A stretch of DNA of 22,865 nt from JAVBLF01 sp031553675. Its GTDB lineage: Bacteria; Bacillota; Clostridia; Christensenellales; CALWSW01. Below, one piece after another: positions 14,727-22,601 of the stretch (positions are counted from its first letter, which is position 1; each line of letters begins with the position of its first letter). Position numbers and translations under genes: made by a program. Below the pieces are notes generated by a model. The model made no database searches. It worked only from the letters and a program-made list of their open reading frames with translations, and was not told the origin of the DNA. The stretch lies in assembly GCA_031553675.1 (NCBI GenBank), contig JAVBLF010000006.1, forward strand, positions 1-22,865, in the 5' to 3' direction.

Positions 14727-15413
14727 ATGAAACGCAGTGAAGTCAACGCGGCTCTCGTTTGGGCGAGGGCGCTTCTCGAAAAACACGGATTCAGGCTGCC
14801 GGCAATCGCTTCCTTTTCGATGGACGACTGGAAGCAACGCTACGAAGACACGGCGCTCGTCCGCCAACTGAAGCTCGGCTGGGACATCACCGACTACGGT
14901 CTCGACGATTTTGCGAACGTCGGCGGCGTGCTCTACACGATCCGAAACGGCGACCTGAAGGATCCCAGCCTGGGCGTTCCCTACGCCGAAAAAGTCATCC
15001 TGCTCGCCCCCGGCCAGCGTTTGCCGGTCCATTTCCACTTCTCCAAGACCGAGGACATCATCAACCGCGGCGGCGGCGTGCTCTGGCTGGAGCTTTACAA
15101 CTCGCTGCCCGACGAGTCGATCGACCGCGAGACAGACGTCAAGGTCCGCATCGACGGCATTCCGCACACCTTCAAGCCGGGCGAACGCGTGCTGATTCAG
15201 CCGGGCGAGAGCATCACGCTGACGCCCTATCTCTATCACACCTTCGGCGCACTCGAAACAGCGGGCGATTTGATCGTCGGCGAAGTTTCGTCGATCAACG
15301 ACGACGACGTCGATAATCGCTTCAATCCCGTCTTGCCGCGCTTTGCGCCGATCGAGGAGGACGAAGCGCCCATTTTGCCGCTCTGCAACGAGTACGACCG
15401 CCTTTTGCCGTGA
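14727..15413 (+). CDS. D-lyxose/D-mannose ketol-isomerase family (cupin sugar isomerase)
   Basis: The product is 228 residues, the usual length for D-lyxose ketol-isomerases. It reads like the family throughout: MKRSEVNAALVWARALLEKHGFRLP, GWDITDYGLDDF, PYAEKVILLAPGQRLPVHFHF-SKTEDIINRGGG, LTPYLYHTF, VGEVSSINDD and DNRF. HFHF...E supplies the cupin metal ligands (His-x-His, Glu), with the later His in YHTF. Characterised members interconvert D-lyxose with D-xylulose and D-mannose with D-fructose using a divalent metal. AAGGAGG lies before the ATG. Only 10 bp separate it from the kinase gene, and it follows the permease in the operon, so it probably acts on the imported sugar. Confidence 0.9.
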   Translation: MKRSEVNAALVWARALLEKHGFRLPAIASFSMDDWKQRYEDTALVRQLKLGWDITDYGLDDFANVGGVLYTIRNGDLKDPSLGVPYAEKVILLAPGQRLPVHFHFSKTEDIINRGGGVLWLELYNSLPDESIDRETDVKVRIDGIPHTFKPGERVLIQPGESITLTPYLYHTFGALETAGDLIVGEVSSINDDDVDNRFNPVLPRFAPIEEDEAPILPLCNEYDRLLP

Positions 15414-15423
15414 GGGATCGACC

Positions 15424-16434
15424 ATGAAACGAGGCATCGCCTGCGCGGGGAACATCATCGTCGACCTGATCAAGACGATCGACCGCTATCCCCACGAAAA
15501 AGAGCTGACCTACATCCATGCGGTCGAACGCGCGCTGGGCGGTTCTTGCGCCAATGTCATCCGCGATCTGGCCCGCATGGATCCCGCGCTCAAGCTTCGC
15601 GCGCTCGGCATGGTCGGACGCGACGCCGAAGGGGATTTTGCGCTCGAAGACTTTGCGCGCTACCCCAACATCGACGTCTCGGGCGTGCTGCGGCAGGGCA
15701 GGACCTCCTTTACCGACGTCATGACCGACGCCACGAGCAAGGCACGCACCTTCTTCACCTTCGGCGGGGCGAGCGGCCTTTTGACCCCCGCGCATTTCGA
15801 CATCGCTGCGCTCGACGTCGATCTTTTTCACATCGGCTACATTCTGCTGCTCGACGGCCTCGACGCGCCCGACCCGGACTATGGCACGGCCATGGCGCGG
15901 GTGCTGCACGACGTTCAGGCGGCCGGCTTCGCGACTTCGGTGGATGTCGTTTCGCAATCGGGCGCGCCCTTTGCCAAGGTGGTTCCGCCCGCGCTGAAGT
16001 ACGCCGACTACTGCGTGATCAACGAGTTTGAAGCCGCGGAGACGACCGGTGTTCCCCTGCGCGGCGAAGGGGATGTTTTGTTGGCGGCAAACATGCCCGA
16101 AGCGCTGCGCGTCATGCGCGACATGGGTGTCGCGCGTTGGGCCGTCATCCACGCGCCCGAGGGCAGCTTCGGCCTCGACGAAAACGACGTCTTTGTCGCC
16201 TCCCCGTCGCTCGTACTGCCCGACGGTTTTATCAGGGGCAGCGTCGGCGCGGGCGACGCCTTTTGCGCGGGGGTGCTGTACAGCGCCTACGTCGGGCAAA
16301 CGCTCGAAGAAGCACTCGCACTCGGCGCAGCGGCGGCAGCATGCTCTCTCAGCGAACCAGGCTCCTCCGAGGGGCTGCGCTCGGTGCGGGAGATCGTGAA
16401 GTTGCGGGAATCGCTTGTGGGACGGGGACGTTAG
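15424..16434 (+). CDS. PfkB-family (ribokinase-like) carbohydrate kinase
   Basis: The product is 336 residues. PfkB motifs are an N-terminal substrate-binding region (ACAGNIIVDLI, ALGGSCANVIRDLA) and a C-terminal signature RGSVGAGDAFCAGVLY with the catalytic Asp and anion-hole glycines. It would phosphorylate the ketose made by the isomerase: fructose if the substrate is mannose, or xylulose if it is lyxose. A PfkB kinase rather than an FGGY xylulokinase makes the fructokinase reading slightly more likely, but this is inference. GAGGGA precedes the ATG at 15424. It is the last gene of the operon; a dispersed repeat begins 47 bp downstream and no clean terminator is visible. Confidence 0.9.
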   Translation: MKRGIACAGNIIVDLIKTIDRYPHEKELTYIHAVERALGGSCANVIRDLARMDPALKLRALGMVGRDAEGDFALEDFARYPNIDVSGVLRQGRTSFTDVMTDATSKARTFFTFGGASGLLTPAHFDIAALDVDLFHIGYILLLDGLDAPDPDYGTAMARVLHDVQAAGFATSVDVVSQSGAPFAKVVPPALKYADYCVINEFEAAETTGVPLRGEGDVLLAANMPEALRVMRDMGVARWAVIHAPEGSFGLDENDVFVASPSLVLPDGFIRGSVGAGDAFCAGVLYSAYVGQTLEEALALGAAAAACSLSEPGSSEGLRSVREIVKLRESLVGRGR

Positions 16435-16480
16435 GGTCAGTCCCTAAAACCCTGGCTTAAGTGTCAAGGCCCTTAAGAAC

Positions 16481-16754
16481 GCCATTCAAGGGTTGAACTT
16501 TCTTCAAGCAAAAGTGGGATGATCCTTTTGGTACGCGGGCGATTGATAATGCGAATCAATGGTTGGAACCCGCCACCCAAAAACAGGTTATCAAATCCGC
16601 TGTTGAAACGAGTTGGGGTTTCCCAAGCGGGCGATTGATAATCGCCACTACACCCCGTAAGCCTTGTTTGTGCGCCTGTAGGGGCGATTATCAATCGCCC
16701 GATGCAGCCAAACGGGCTCGCGATACGTTAGTTTGTAACCCGTGATTCGCATTA
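16481..16754. repeat. Dispersed intergenic repeat, copy B
   Basis: This 274-bp block fills most of the 350-bp gap between the kinase and the second UroD-family gene. It starts with GCCATTCAAGGGTTGAACTT and ends with GTGATTCGCATTA. It shares with copy A the GTTGAACTT...GGGATGATCC...GCGGGCGATTGATAA unit, the 24-bp palindrome (16629-16652 with one mismatch, and 16677-16700) and AGCCTTGTTTGTGCGCC between the arms. A family end, ATGCGAATCAATGGTTGGAA, interrupts a GATTGATAA sequence near 16549, which suggests a nested insertion. The element ends 30 bp before the next start codon, so it probably contributes promoter or leader sequence. Confidence 0.9.
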
Positions 16755-16784
16755 AGAATTCCGATATGCGTGGAGAGATTTTAC

Positions 16785-17843
16785 ATGCAGCACAGCTTTG
16801 AACCGGATTACCGTTACGTCGTGCAGGCGGCGCGCAACATCAGACCGGCGCGGATGCCGCTGTACGAACACATCATCGCGCCGGAGATCATGGAGCGCGT
16901 GATGAACGAGCGCTTCGCGGCGCTCTACGACGGCGACGAAGCCGACCAGCGGGAATTTTTCCGGCACTACTGCGCCTTCTGGAAGGCGATGGGCTACGAC
17001 ACCGTCTCGTTCGAGTGCATCATCAGCTCGGCCATGCCGGGCAGTGGCTCGCTCTACAGCCACAGCGCGCCCGCAATCCAAAATAGGGCAGACTTCGAAG
17101 CCTACCCCTGGGACGAGATCGAACGCATCTTTTTCGAGCGTTATGCACCGAAATACGCGCTGCTGCAAGAGGCGTTGCCCGAAGGCATGAAGGCGATCGG
17201 CGGCCCCGGAAACGGCGTCTTTGAATGTGTGCAGGACGTCGTCAGCTACGAGTCGCTCTGCCTGCTCTCTTACGACGACCCGGAACTGTACGCCGATCTC
17301 TTCAAACGCTGCGGCGAGGTCTTCGTGCGGATATGGCAGCGCTTCCTCGCCCAGCCCTACGCCGACGCCTACTGCGTCCATCGTTTTGGCGACGACCTCG
17401 GCTTCCGAACCAACACGCTCATCGCGCCGGACGAGATCCGCGCCCATCTGATCCCGACCTACAAGCAGGTGATCGACGCCGTCCACGCCGCCGGAAAGCC
17501 TTTTCTGCTGCATTGCTGCGGCGCGATCTTTCCAGTGATGGAAGACTTGATCGCCGCCGGCATCGACGCCAAGCACTCGAACGAAGACCAGATCGCGCCT
17601 TTTTCGACATGGGTGAATGATTACGGCGATCGGATCGGCAACTTCGGCGGCATCGACCTCAACCTGCTCTACTTCGCCGACCGCGCCGCCATTCGGGAGG
17701 CCGTCGCCAGCGTCATCCGCGGTAGCGTCGATCGCGGCGGTTTCGCGTTGGGCAGCGGCAACTCGATCCCCGATTACATCCCGGTCGAGGGCTACCTCGC
17801 CATGATCGAGGCGGCCAACGAATTTCGCGCGACACAGATCTAA
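16785..17843 (+). CDS. Uroporphyrinogen decarboxylase (UroD) family protein, divergent
   Basis: The product is 352 residues, the same length as the UroD-family protein at 6815. Visible features are RPARMPLYEHIIAPEIME at the N-terminus, GYDTVSFEC, and the late strand KPFLLHCCGAIFPVMEDLI, where His-Cys-Cys occupies the zinc region. The third cysteine of MtaA/CmuA enzymes is missing: the matching segment reads ALGSGNSIPDYIPVEGY. This places it in the broad COG0407-like group of unknown reaction; it may bind metal differently or not be a methyltransferase. GGAGAG lies 7 nt before the ATG. It is downstream of repeat copy B and convergent with the cation transporter. No terminator is visible in the 29-bp gap at its 3' end. 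Confidence 0.82.
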   Translation: MQHSFEPDYRYVVQAARNIRPARMPLYEHIIAPEIMERVMNERFAALYDGDEADQREFFRHYCAFWKAMGYDTVSFECIISSAMPGSGSLYSHSAPAIQNRADFEAYPWDEIERIFFERYAPKYALLQEALPEGMKAIGGPGNGVFECVQDVVSYESLCLLSYDDPELYADLFKRCGEVFVRIWQRFLAQPYADAYCVHRFGDDLGFRTNTLIAPDEIRAHLIPTYKQVIDAVHAAGKPFLLHCCGAIFPVMEDLIAAGIDAKHSNEDQIAPFSTWVNDYGDRIGNFGGIDLNLLYFADRAAIREAVASVIRGSVDRGGFALGSGNSIPDYIPVEGYLAMIEAANEFRATQI

Positions 17844-17872
17844 ATGCAAAGGCAAATGACCCCGACACCGCG

Positions 17873-18784
17873 TCAAAACAACACGCTCGGCCCCTCATGT
17901 TCCTCCAAGGGGTTGACGTGTACGATGACGTCGGCGACGTCGGGGTTTTCCATGAGCGGGTCTTTGATCCGGCGCGTGATGCGGTGGCTTTCGAGCACGG
18001 TCATTGCGCCGGGCACGGTGATCTTGACGCTGATCGCAAAGCGCGTCCCGACCGGACGCACAGTGATCGCGTCGAGGTGGTCGATGCCCTCGCATCCGGC
18101 CACGGTTGCGCGCGTCGCTTCGACGAGGGGAGAGCCCGCTTTTTCGTTGGTATCCATCAGCACGCGATACGCGCCACGCAGGAGCGTCACGCCGCTCTTC
18201 GCGATGACGGCCGAAATGAGGATGCCCAGCACGCCGTCGAGAAAGGCAAAGCCCAAAAAACTGCCGATCACGCCGACCGCTGTGCCGCTCGTCACGAAGA
18301 CGTCCGATTTGTGATCGGCAGCCAGCGCGAGGATGAGCGGGTTTTTGCCGAGTTTGCCGACGCGGTTCGCGTAGACGTAGAGCGCCAGTTTCGTCGCGAT
18401 CGTCAGCGCTGCGACCAGGAGGAGGGCGGGCAGTTTTTCGATCGGCTGCGGACGCATCAAGGATTGCACAGAGTTTCGAAGCGTGCTCCACGCCACGGCC
18501 AGGAGCGCCATCGCGATGAGGCCGGAAAAGATGTATTCCGCTTTGCCGTGCCCGTGGGGGTGGTCTTCGTCGCTGGGTTGCGACGAGATCCGTTGCCCGA
18601 TGAGCATGACGAGCGAGGTCACGCAATCGCCCGCGCTGTTGAAACCGTCGGCGGTCATGGCGCTCGAAGCCGCCGCGTAGCCGATCGTCAGCTTCGCCAC
18701 CGCGAGCAGGATGTTGGCGGCCAGCGAAGTCCAGCCCACCCGCGCTTCGTCGATGTGTTTGTTTTCCTTGGCTTCGATCGCCAT
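17873..18784 (-). CDS. Cation diffusion facilitator (CDF) family metal transporter
   Basis: The product is 303 residues. CDF features are TM helices beginning LAANILLAVAKLTIGYAAA, the TM2 metal site MTADGFNSAGD, the loop HPHGHGKAEYIFSG, the TM5 site AADHKSDVFVTSG (His-x3-Asp), and a C-terminal cytoplasmic domain with the VNPLEEH tail. It exports divalent cations (Zn, Mn, Fe, Co) against the proton gradient; the metal cannot be named. I chose the ATG at 18784, where GAGG is 8 nt away; the ATG at 18790 is too close to that site. The frame is open to 19117, but that part lies across the ddh promoter. It is divergent from ddh. Confidence 0.9.
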   Translation of the reverse strand: MAIEAKENKHIDEARVGWTSLAANILLAVAKLTIGYAAASSAMTADGFNSAGDCVTSLVMLIGQRISSQPSDEDHPHGHGKAEYIFSGLIAMALLAVAWSTLRNSVQSLMRPQPIEKLPALLLVAALTIATKLALYVYANRVGKLGKNPLILALAADHKSDVFVTSGTAVGVIGSFLGFAFLDGVLGILISAVIAKSGVTLLRGAYRVLMDTNEKAGSPLVEATRATVAGCEGIDHLDAITVRPVGTRFAISVKITVPGAMTVLESHRITRRIKDPLMENPDVADVIVHVNPLEEHEGPSVLF

Positions 18785-18905
18785 GCGCATCACCTCTCTT
18801 CCATCAAGCATAGCACAAAGCGAGCTGTCCCCGCAAATGGGCCGGCGTCGCCTGCTTTCCTCGCGAATGGACAAAATTGCTTTTCTTTCGATGCAAGTTG
18901 GGCCG

Positions 18906-18933
18906 TTCTCACGCGCGATGGCCGTGATATAAT
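18906..18933 (+). promoter_or_regulatory. Probable ddh promoter
   Basis: A perfect TATAAT (18928-18933) lies 16 bp after TTCTCA (18906-18911), which matches 4 of 6 consensus -35 bases. The leader to 19002 would be about 60 nt. Confidence 0.55.
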
Positions 18934-19001
18934 AGGAGGGTGAAAATTCCGTACCGCGCACTTGACCGCCCGTACACGACGTTCCGCAGGAGGGATGACA
19001 T

Positions 19002-19895
19002 ATGCCGAACCCCAAAATCCGCATCGCCATCGTGAGCTGGGGCAACATTGGACGCGCTGCGCTCGAAGCCGCGCTCGAAGCCCCGGATATGGAAGTCTGT
19101 GGCGTTGTGCGCCGCAAGCCCGACCCGATTGGCTACGACCTGCCCGTCGTCGACGACGTGCAAAAGCTCGGCCAGGTCGACGTCGCCGCGATCGCCTCGC
19201 CGTCGCGCGAAGTGGCGCACACGGTCGAAAGCTACCTCAAGCAGGGCATCGCGACGTCCGACAGCTTCGACATCCACACCGACATCGTCGCATTGCGCGC
19301 CCAGCTTGACCCGATCGCCAAGGCCAACAAAGTGCAGTCCGTGATCTCGGCGGGCTGGGATCCCGGCAGCGATTCGATCGCCCGCGCGCTGCTCCAAGGC
19401 CTGGCGCCCAAGGGCATCACGCACACGAATTTCGGTCCCGGCATGAGCATGGGCCACTCGGTCGCCGCCAAGTCCGTGCCTGGCGTCATCGATGCGCTTT
19501 CGATGACCATCCCGAAAGGGGAGGGCGTACACCGCCGCATGGTCTATGTTCAGCTCGAGACCGGCGCGAATTTCACCGCCGTCGAAGCGGCGATCAAAGC
19601 TGACCCCTATTTTGCCCACGACGAGACGTATGTCTTCGACGTCCCTTCTGTCGACGAACTGCGCGACATGGGGCACGGCGTGGACCTCGTACGAAAAGGC
19701 ACGAGTGGCCGCGCCTGCAACCAGCACATCGCCTTCCAGATGCGGATCAACAACCCCGCCTTGACGGGACAGTTTTTGATCTGCGCCGCGCGTGCCGCCG
19801 TCCGCCAAGTGCCCGGCTGCTATTCGACGATCGAAATCCCCGTCGTCGATTTCCTGCCCGGCGAGCGCGAAGCGTGGGTGAAGCGGCTCGTCTAG
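19002..19895 (+). CDS. ddh: meso-Diaminopimelate D-dehydrogenase
   Basis: The product is 297 residues; characterised Ddh proteins are about 320. It opens with a Rossmann NADP-binding motif, IAIVSWGNIGRAALEA, then VCGVVRRKPDP. Other typical stretches are DSFDIHTDI, VISAGWDPGSDSIARAL, FGPGMSMGHSVAAKSVPGV, ALSMTIPKGEGVHRRMVYV and a C-terminal HIAFQMRINNPALTGQ. The enzyme reductively aminates tetrahydrodipicolinate to meso-diaminopimelate in one step, for peptidoglycan and lysine, using NADPH and ammonia. AGGAGGG lies upstream of the ATG at 19002. It has its own promoter and terminator and is probably monocistronic. Confidence 0.9.
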   Translation: MPNPKIRIAIVSWGNIGRAALEAALEAPDMEVCGVVRRKPDPIGYDLPVVDDVQKLGQVDVAAIASPSREVAHTVESYLKQGIATSDSFDIHTDIVALRAQLDPIAKANKVQSVISAGWDPGSDSIARALLQGLAPKGITHTNFGPGMSMGHSVAAKSVPGVIDALSMTIPKGEGVHRRMVYVQLETGANFTAVEAAIKADPYFAHDETYVFDVPSVDELRDMGHGVDLVRKGTSGRACNQHIAFQMRINNPALTGQFLICAARAAVRQVPGCYSTIEIPVVDFLPGEREAWVKRLV

Positions 19896-19906
19896 CATCG
19901 CTTCCC

Positions 19907-19931
19907 AAAAGTGCCGAGAGGCACTTTTTTT
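19907..19931 (+). terminator. Rho-independent terminator after ddh
   Basis: AAAAGTGCC (19907-19915), loop GAGA, GGCACTTTTTTT. It lies 11 bp after the stop codon. Confidence 0.9.
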
Positions 19932-19950
19932 GTGGGGGCGCGAATTCTTG

Positions 19951-20214
19951 TGCGAATCAAGGGTGGAATCCGCTGTCGAAACGAGTGGGGGTTTTCCAGG
20001 CGGACGATTGATAATAGCCCCTACAGGGGCACAAACAAGGCTTACGGGATGTAGGGGCGATTATCAATGCGAATCAAGGGTCAAAAACCTAACGTATTGC
20101 GAGGCCGTTGCAGCCAAACGGCCGACAGGTTGCGTTTGTTGCTCTTGATCGGCGTTATCAATCGCCCGTTCTGAATATGTTTCGCCAACGGATGACAGCC
20201 TTTGATTCGCGTTA
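19951..20214. repeat. Dispersed intergenic repeat, copy C (central part inverted relative to copies A and B)
   Basis: This 264-bp block lies between the ddh and rpsI terminators. It starts TGCGAATCAAGGGTGGAA and ends TTTGATTCGCGTTA, imperfect inverted ends. CGCTGTCGAAACGAGTGGGG matches copy B. The segment CACAAACAAGGCTTACGGGA followed by TGTAGGGGCGATTATCAAT is the reverse complement of the arm and loop of copies A and B, so the centre is flipped or rearranged. A further internal end, ATGCGAATCAAGGGT, occurs near 20069. It is non-coding, and the 411-bp gap (19896-20306) holds nothing else but terminators. Confidence 0.88.
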
Positions 20215-20245
20215 AAAATGCCCGCAAAGTGACTGCACGGAGCAA

Positions 20246-20277
20246 AAAAAGGTGACCGCACAAAGCGGCCACTTTTT
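20246..20277 (-). terminator. Terminator after the rplM-rpsI operon
   Basis: On the minus strand AAAAAGTGGCCGC-TTTGT-GCGGTCACC is followed by TTTTTTT. It lies 30 bp beyond the rpsI stop. The stem resembles the terminator at 3854-3900. Confidence 0.85.
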
Positions 20278-20306
20278 CGTAGGTTGTCGTCGGGTCTTGC
20301 GTGGAA

Positions 20307-20699
20307 TTAACGCTTGGAGAACTGCGGCGCGCGGCGTGCGGCTTTGAGGCCGTACTTTTTGCGTTCCTTCATGCGCGGGTCGCGCGTGAGGAAGCCGGCG
20401 GTTTTGAGCTGGGCGCGCAGTTCGGGGTCGGCCTTGATCAGGCAACGCGAAACGCCGTGGCGGATGGCGCCGGCCTGGCCGGTCGTGCCGCCGCCATGGA
20501 CGGTGACTTTGACGTCGTACTGGCCGTTCAGCTTGGTCAGCACCAGGGGCGCGCGGACGATCATCTTGAGCGTTTCGAGGCCGAAATACTCTTCGATGTC
20601 GCGCTTATTGATGGTGATGGTGCCTTGGCCCGGCAACAAACGAACGCGGGCGATGGACTTTTTCCGGCGGCCCGTGCCGAGGTATTCAACAGATGCCAT
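20307..20699 (-). CDS. rpsI: 30S ribosomal protein S9
   Basis: The product is 130 residues, full length for S9. It begins MASVEYLGTGRRKKSIARVRL, and has GGGTTGQAGAIRHGVSRCL in the middle. It ends with the basic tail KKYGLKAARRAPQFSKR, whose final Lys-Arg reaches the P-site tRNA in the ribosome. GGAGG lies 9 nt before the ATG. The gene follows rplM with 21 bp between them, the conserved bacterial pair, and is followed by a terminator. Confidence 0.98.
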   Translation of the reverse strand: MASVEYLGTGRRKKSIARVRLLPGQGTITINKRDIEEYFGLETLKMIVRAPLVLTKLNGQYDVKVTVHGGGTTGQAGAIRHGVSRCLIKADPELRAQLKTAGFLTRDPRMKERKKYGLKAARRAPQFSKR

Positions 20700-20720
20700 T
20701 GTAGTTGTCCTCCCGCTTTC

Positions 20721-21155
20721 TTAGGATTGCAATTCGATCGCCTTGGGCTGCTGGGCTTCGTGAGCATGCTCGCTGCCGGCGTACACGCGGAGCTTTTTGA
20801 GCATCTTGCGGCCAAGCGGGCCCTTCGGCAGCATGCGGCGGACGGCTTCATAAATGACGAATTCCGGCTTGCGCGCGATCAGGTCGCGGTAGCTGGTTTC
20901 CTTGATGCCGCCGACGTAGCCGCTGTGGCTGTAATACTTTTTCTGATCGAGCTTTTTGCCCGTCATGACGATATCCGACGCGTTGATGACGATCACATGA
21001 TCGCCGCAATCGACGTGCGGTGTGAAGGTGGGTTTGTGTTTGCCGCGGAGCATGGCGGCCACCTGGCTGGCCAGACGGCCGAGCACTTGATCCTGGGCGT
21101 CGACGAGCAGCCAATCGCGCTGCACCGTTTCGCCTTTGGCCATAAAGGTCTTCAC
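20721..21155 (-). CDS. rplM: 50S ribosomal protein L13
   Basis: The product is 144 residues, full length for L13. Typical stretches are KTFMAKGETVQRDWLLVDAQ, LGRLASQVAAMLRGKHKPTF, PHVDCGDHVIVINASDIVMTG and MLPKGPLGRKMLKKLRVYAG. The start is GTG at 21155: the family's N-terminus (MKTFMAK) matches from there, and GGAGG lies 8 nt upstream. The first gene of the rplM-rpsI operon, it has a strong promoter at 21350-21378 and a leader of about 190 nt. Confidence 0.98.
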   Translation of the reverse strand: MKTFMAKGETVQRDWLLVDAQDQVLGRLASQVAAMLRGKHKPTFTPHVDCGDHVIVINASDIVMTGKKLDQKKYYSHSGYVGGIKETSYRDLIARKPEFVIYEAVRRMLPKGPLGRKMLKKLRVYAGSEHAHEAQQPKAIELQS

Positions 21156-21349
21156 TGGTCATCCCTCCGTTGAAAGTGACGCTGCGCCGCAAAAACGCGC
21201 ACAGGAGGCGCGGACGCGGCGGACGCTGTCTGCATGTTCCGGCGGCGGTGAGCAAATCCGCGACCGGGCAAACGGTTGGGCGCACTTTCGCTCCGGGGCA
21301 AATGGAATCGAAAGTCGCAGGGCGCGCCCGAAAACGGCGCACCTTCATT

Positions 21350-21378
21350 ATTTTAGACAACTCTCGCAGGGCTGTCAA
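21350..21378 (-). promoter_or_regulatory. Strong promoter of the rplM-rpsI operon
   Basis: On the minus strand: perfect TTGACA (21373-21378), a 17-bp spacer, TAAAAT (21350-21355). Transcription should start near 21343, leaving about 190 nt of G+C-rich untranslated leader (21156-21343) before the GTG. That length would allow autoregulation by L13; I could not match it to a known L13 leader. Confidence 0.8.
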
Positions 21379-21417
21379 GCCTGAAACCGGGCATTCGGGC
21401 CGAAACATGCATTTTTC

Positions 21418-21446
21418 TTGACACGGCATCCGCGCTGGAATAGGAT
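21418..21446 (+). promoter_or_regulatory. Promoter of the aldose 1-epimerase gene
   Basis: Perfect TTGACA (21418-21423), a 17-bp spacer, TAGGAT (21441-21446). It is back to back with the rplM promoter, about 40 bp apart. The predicted leader is short, about 40 nt. Confidence 0.7.
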
Positions 21447-21491
21447 CGAAATGATGGACAGAGATGAACAGTTACGATGGGAGGCGGTATT

Positions 21492-22535
21492 GTGATCGAT
21501 TCACGCCATTTCGGATGCATGCCCGATGGCCGCGATGTGACGGCTTATGAACTGGAACACGACAGCGGGATGCGCTGTGAGATCCTCGACCTGGGCGGCA
21601 TCGTTACCAAGCTCTTTGCGCCCGATCGAAGGGGATCATACGCGGATGTCGTGCTCGGCTGCGACGATGTCGAAAGCTGCCTGCAAGCGCCCTACTTCGG
21701 TGCGCTGATCGGGCGCTTTGGCAATCGGATCGGCGGAGGTCGCTTTTCGCTCGACGGCGTGTCCTACCAGCTCGAAACGAACGACGGCGACAACCATTTG
21801 CACGGCGGTGTAACCGGTTTTGACAAAGTGCTGTGGAAAGCCGAGGCTTCGGAGGGCGAGGAAGGCCCGACGCTCAAGCTGCGTTACCGCAGCCCGGATG
21901 GCGATGCCCATTACCCAGGCAATCTGGACGTCGAAGTCGTGTACACGCTGATCGCAAATGGCCTGCGCATTGCTTACGAAGCCGTGACGGATGCACCGAC
22001 CATCGTCAACTTGACGAACCACAGCTACTTCAACCTCGATGGGCACGACGCGGGCAGCGTACTCGATCACGAACTGCGGATCGACGCCGACCGTTTCACG
22101 CCGGTCAGCGCGGCGCTCATCCCGACGGGAGAGCTGGCGCTGGTCGAGGGGACGCCCTTTGACTTCCGAGTGCAGGCGCCGATCGGGGAACGCGTCGATC
22201 GGACAGACGACGAACAGATTGTGCGGGGCGGCGGAATCGATCACAACTTTGTCCTGAATGCTGCCGGAACGTTTGCCCGGAGCGCAAAGGTTTACGCGCC
22301 GGTATCGGGCCGCACGCTCGAAGTTTGGACCGATCAACTGGGCGTACAGATCTATACAGGCAATTTCCTCGACGGAAGCGTCGTGGGAAAGGGCGGCACC
22401 GCCTACCCGAAACGCGCGGCGATCTGCCTCGAGACGCAGCATTTCCCCGACGCGCCCAACCAACCGGCATTTCCCAGCGTCGTGTTGCGGCCCGGGGAGA
22501 CCTACTGCACGACGACAGAATACCGTTTTGGTTAA
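21492..22535 (+). CDS. galM: Aldose 1-epimerase (galactose mutarotase)
   Basis: The product is 347 residues, normal for GalM. It interconverts alpha and beta anomers of hexoses in the cytoplasm. Motifs are GALIGRFGNRIGGGRF, GDNHLHGG (substrate-binding His), VNLTNHSYFNL (catalytic His), GGGIDHNF, and CLETQHFPDAPN with the catalytic Glu. I chose GTG at 21492 because GGAGG (21480-21484) is 7 nt upstream. The in-frame ATG at 21477 precedes that site and would add MGGGI. It has its own promoter and a terminator at 22572. It is not linked to a galactose pathway here, so a general role in sugar anomer exchange is likely. Confidence 0.95.
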   Translation: MIDSRHFGCMPDGRDVTAYELEHDSGMRCEILDLGGIVTKLFAPDRRGSYADVVLGCDDVESCLQAPYFGALIGRFGNRIGGGRFSLDGVSYQLETNDGDNHLHGGVTGFDKVLWKAEASEGEEGPTLKLRYRSPDGDAHYPGNLDVEVVYTLIANGLRIAYEAVTDAPTIVNLTNHSYFNLDGHDAGSVLDHELRIDADRFTPVSAALIPTGELALVEGTPFDFRVQAPIGERVDRTDDEQIVRGGGIDHNFVLNAAGTFARSAKVYAPVSGRTLEVWTDQLGVQIYTGNFLDGSVVGKGGTAYPKRAAICLETQHFPDAPNQPAFPSVVLRPGETYCTTTEYRFG

Positions 22536-22571
22536 ACAGGCTCTCAAGGAATAGGCAGAACGCCAGCCACA

Positions 22572-22597
22572 AAAAAAGCCCCCTCAAGGGCTTTTTT
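22572..22597. terminator. Bidirectional terminator between galM and the epimerase gene
   Basis: AAAAAAGCCC, loop CCTCAA, GGGCTTTTTT. T-runs leave the stem on both strands, so it serves both the galM (+) and the convergent epimerase (-) transcripts. Confidence 0.9.
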
Positions 22598-22601
22598 GAT
22601 G

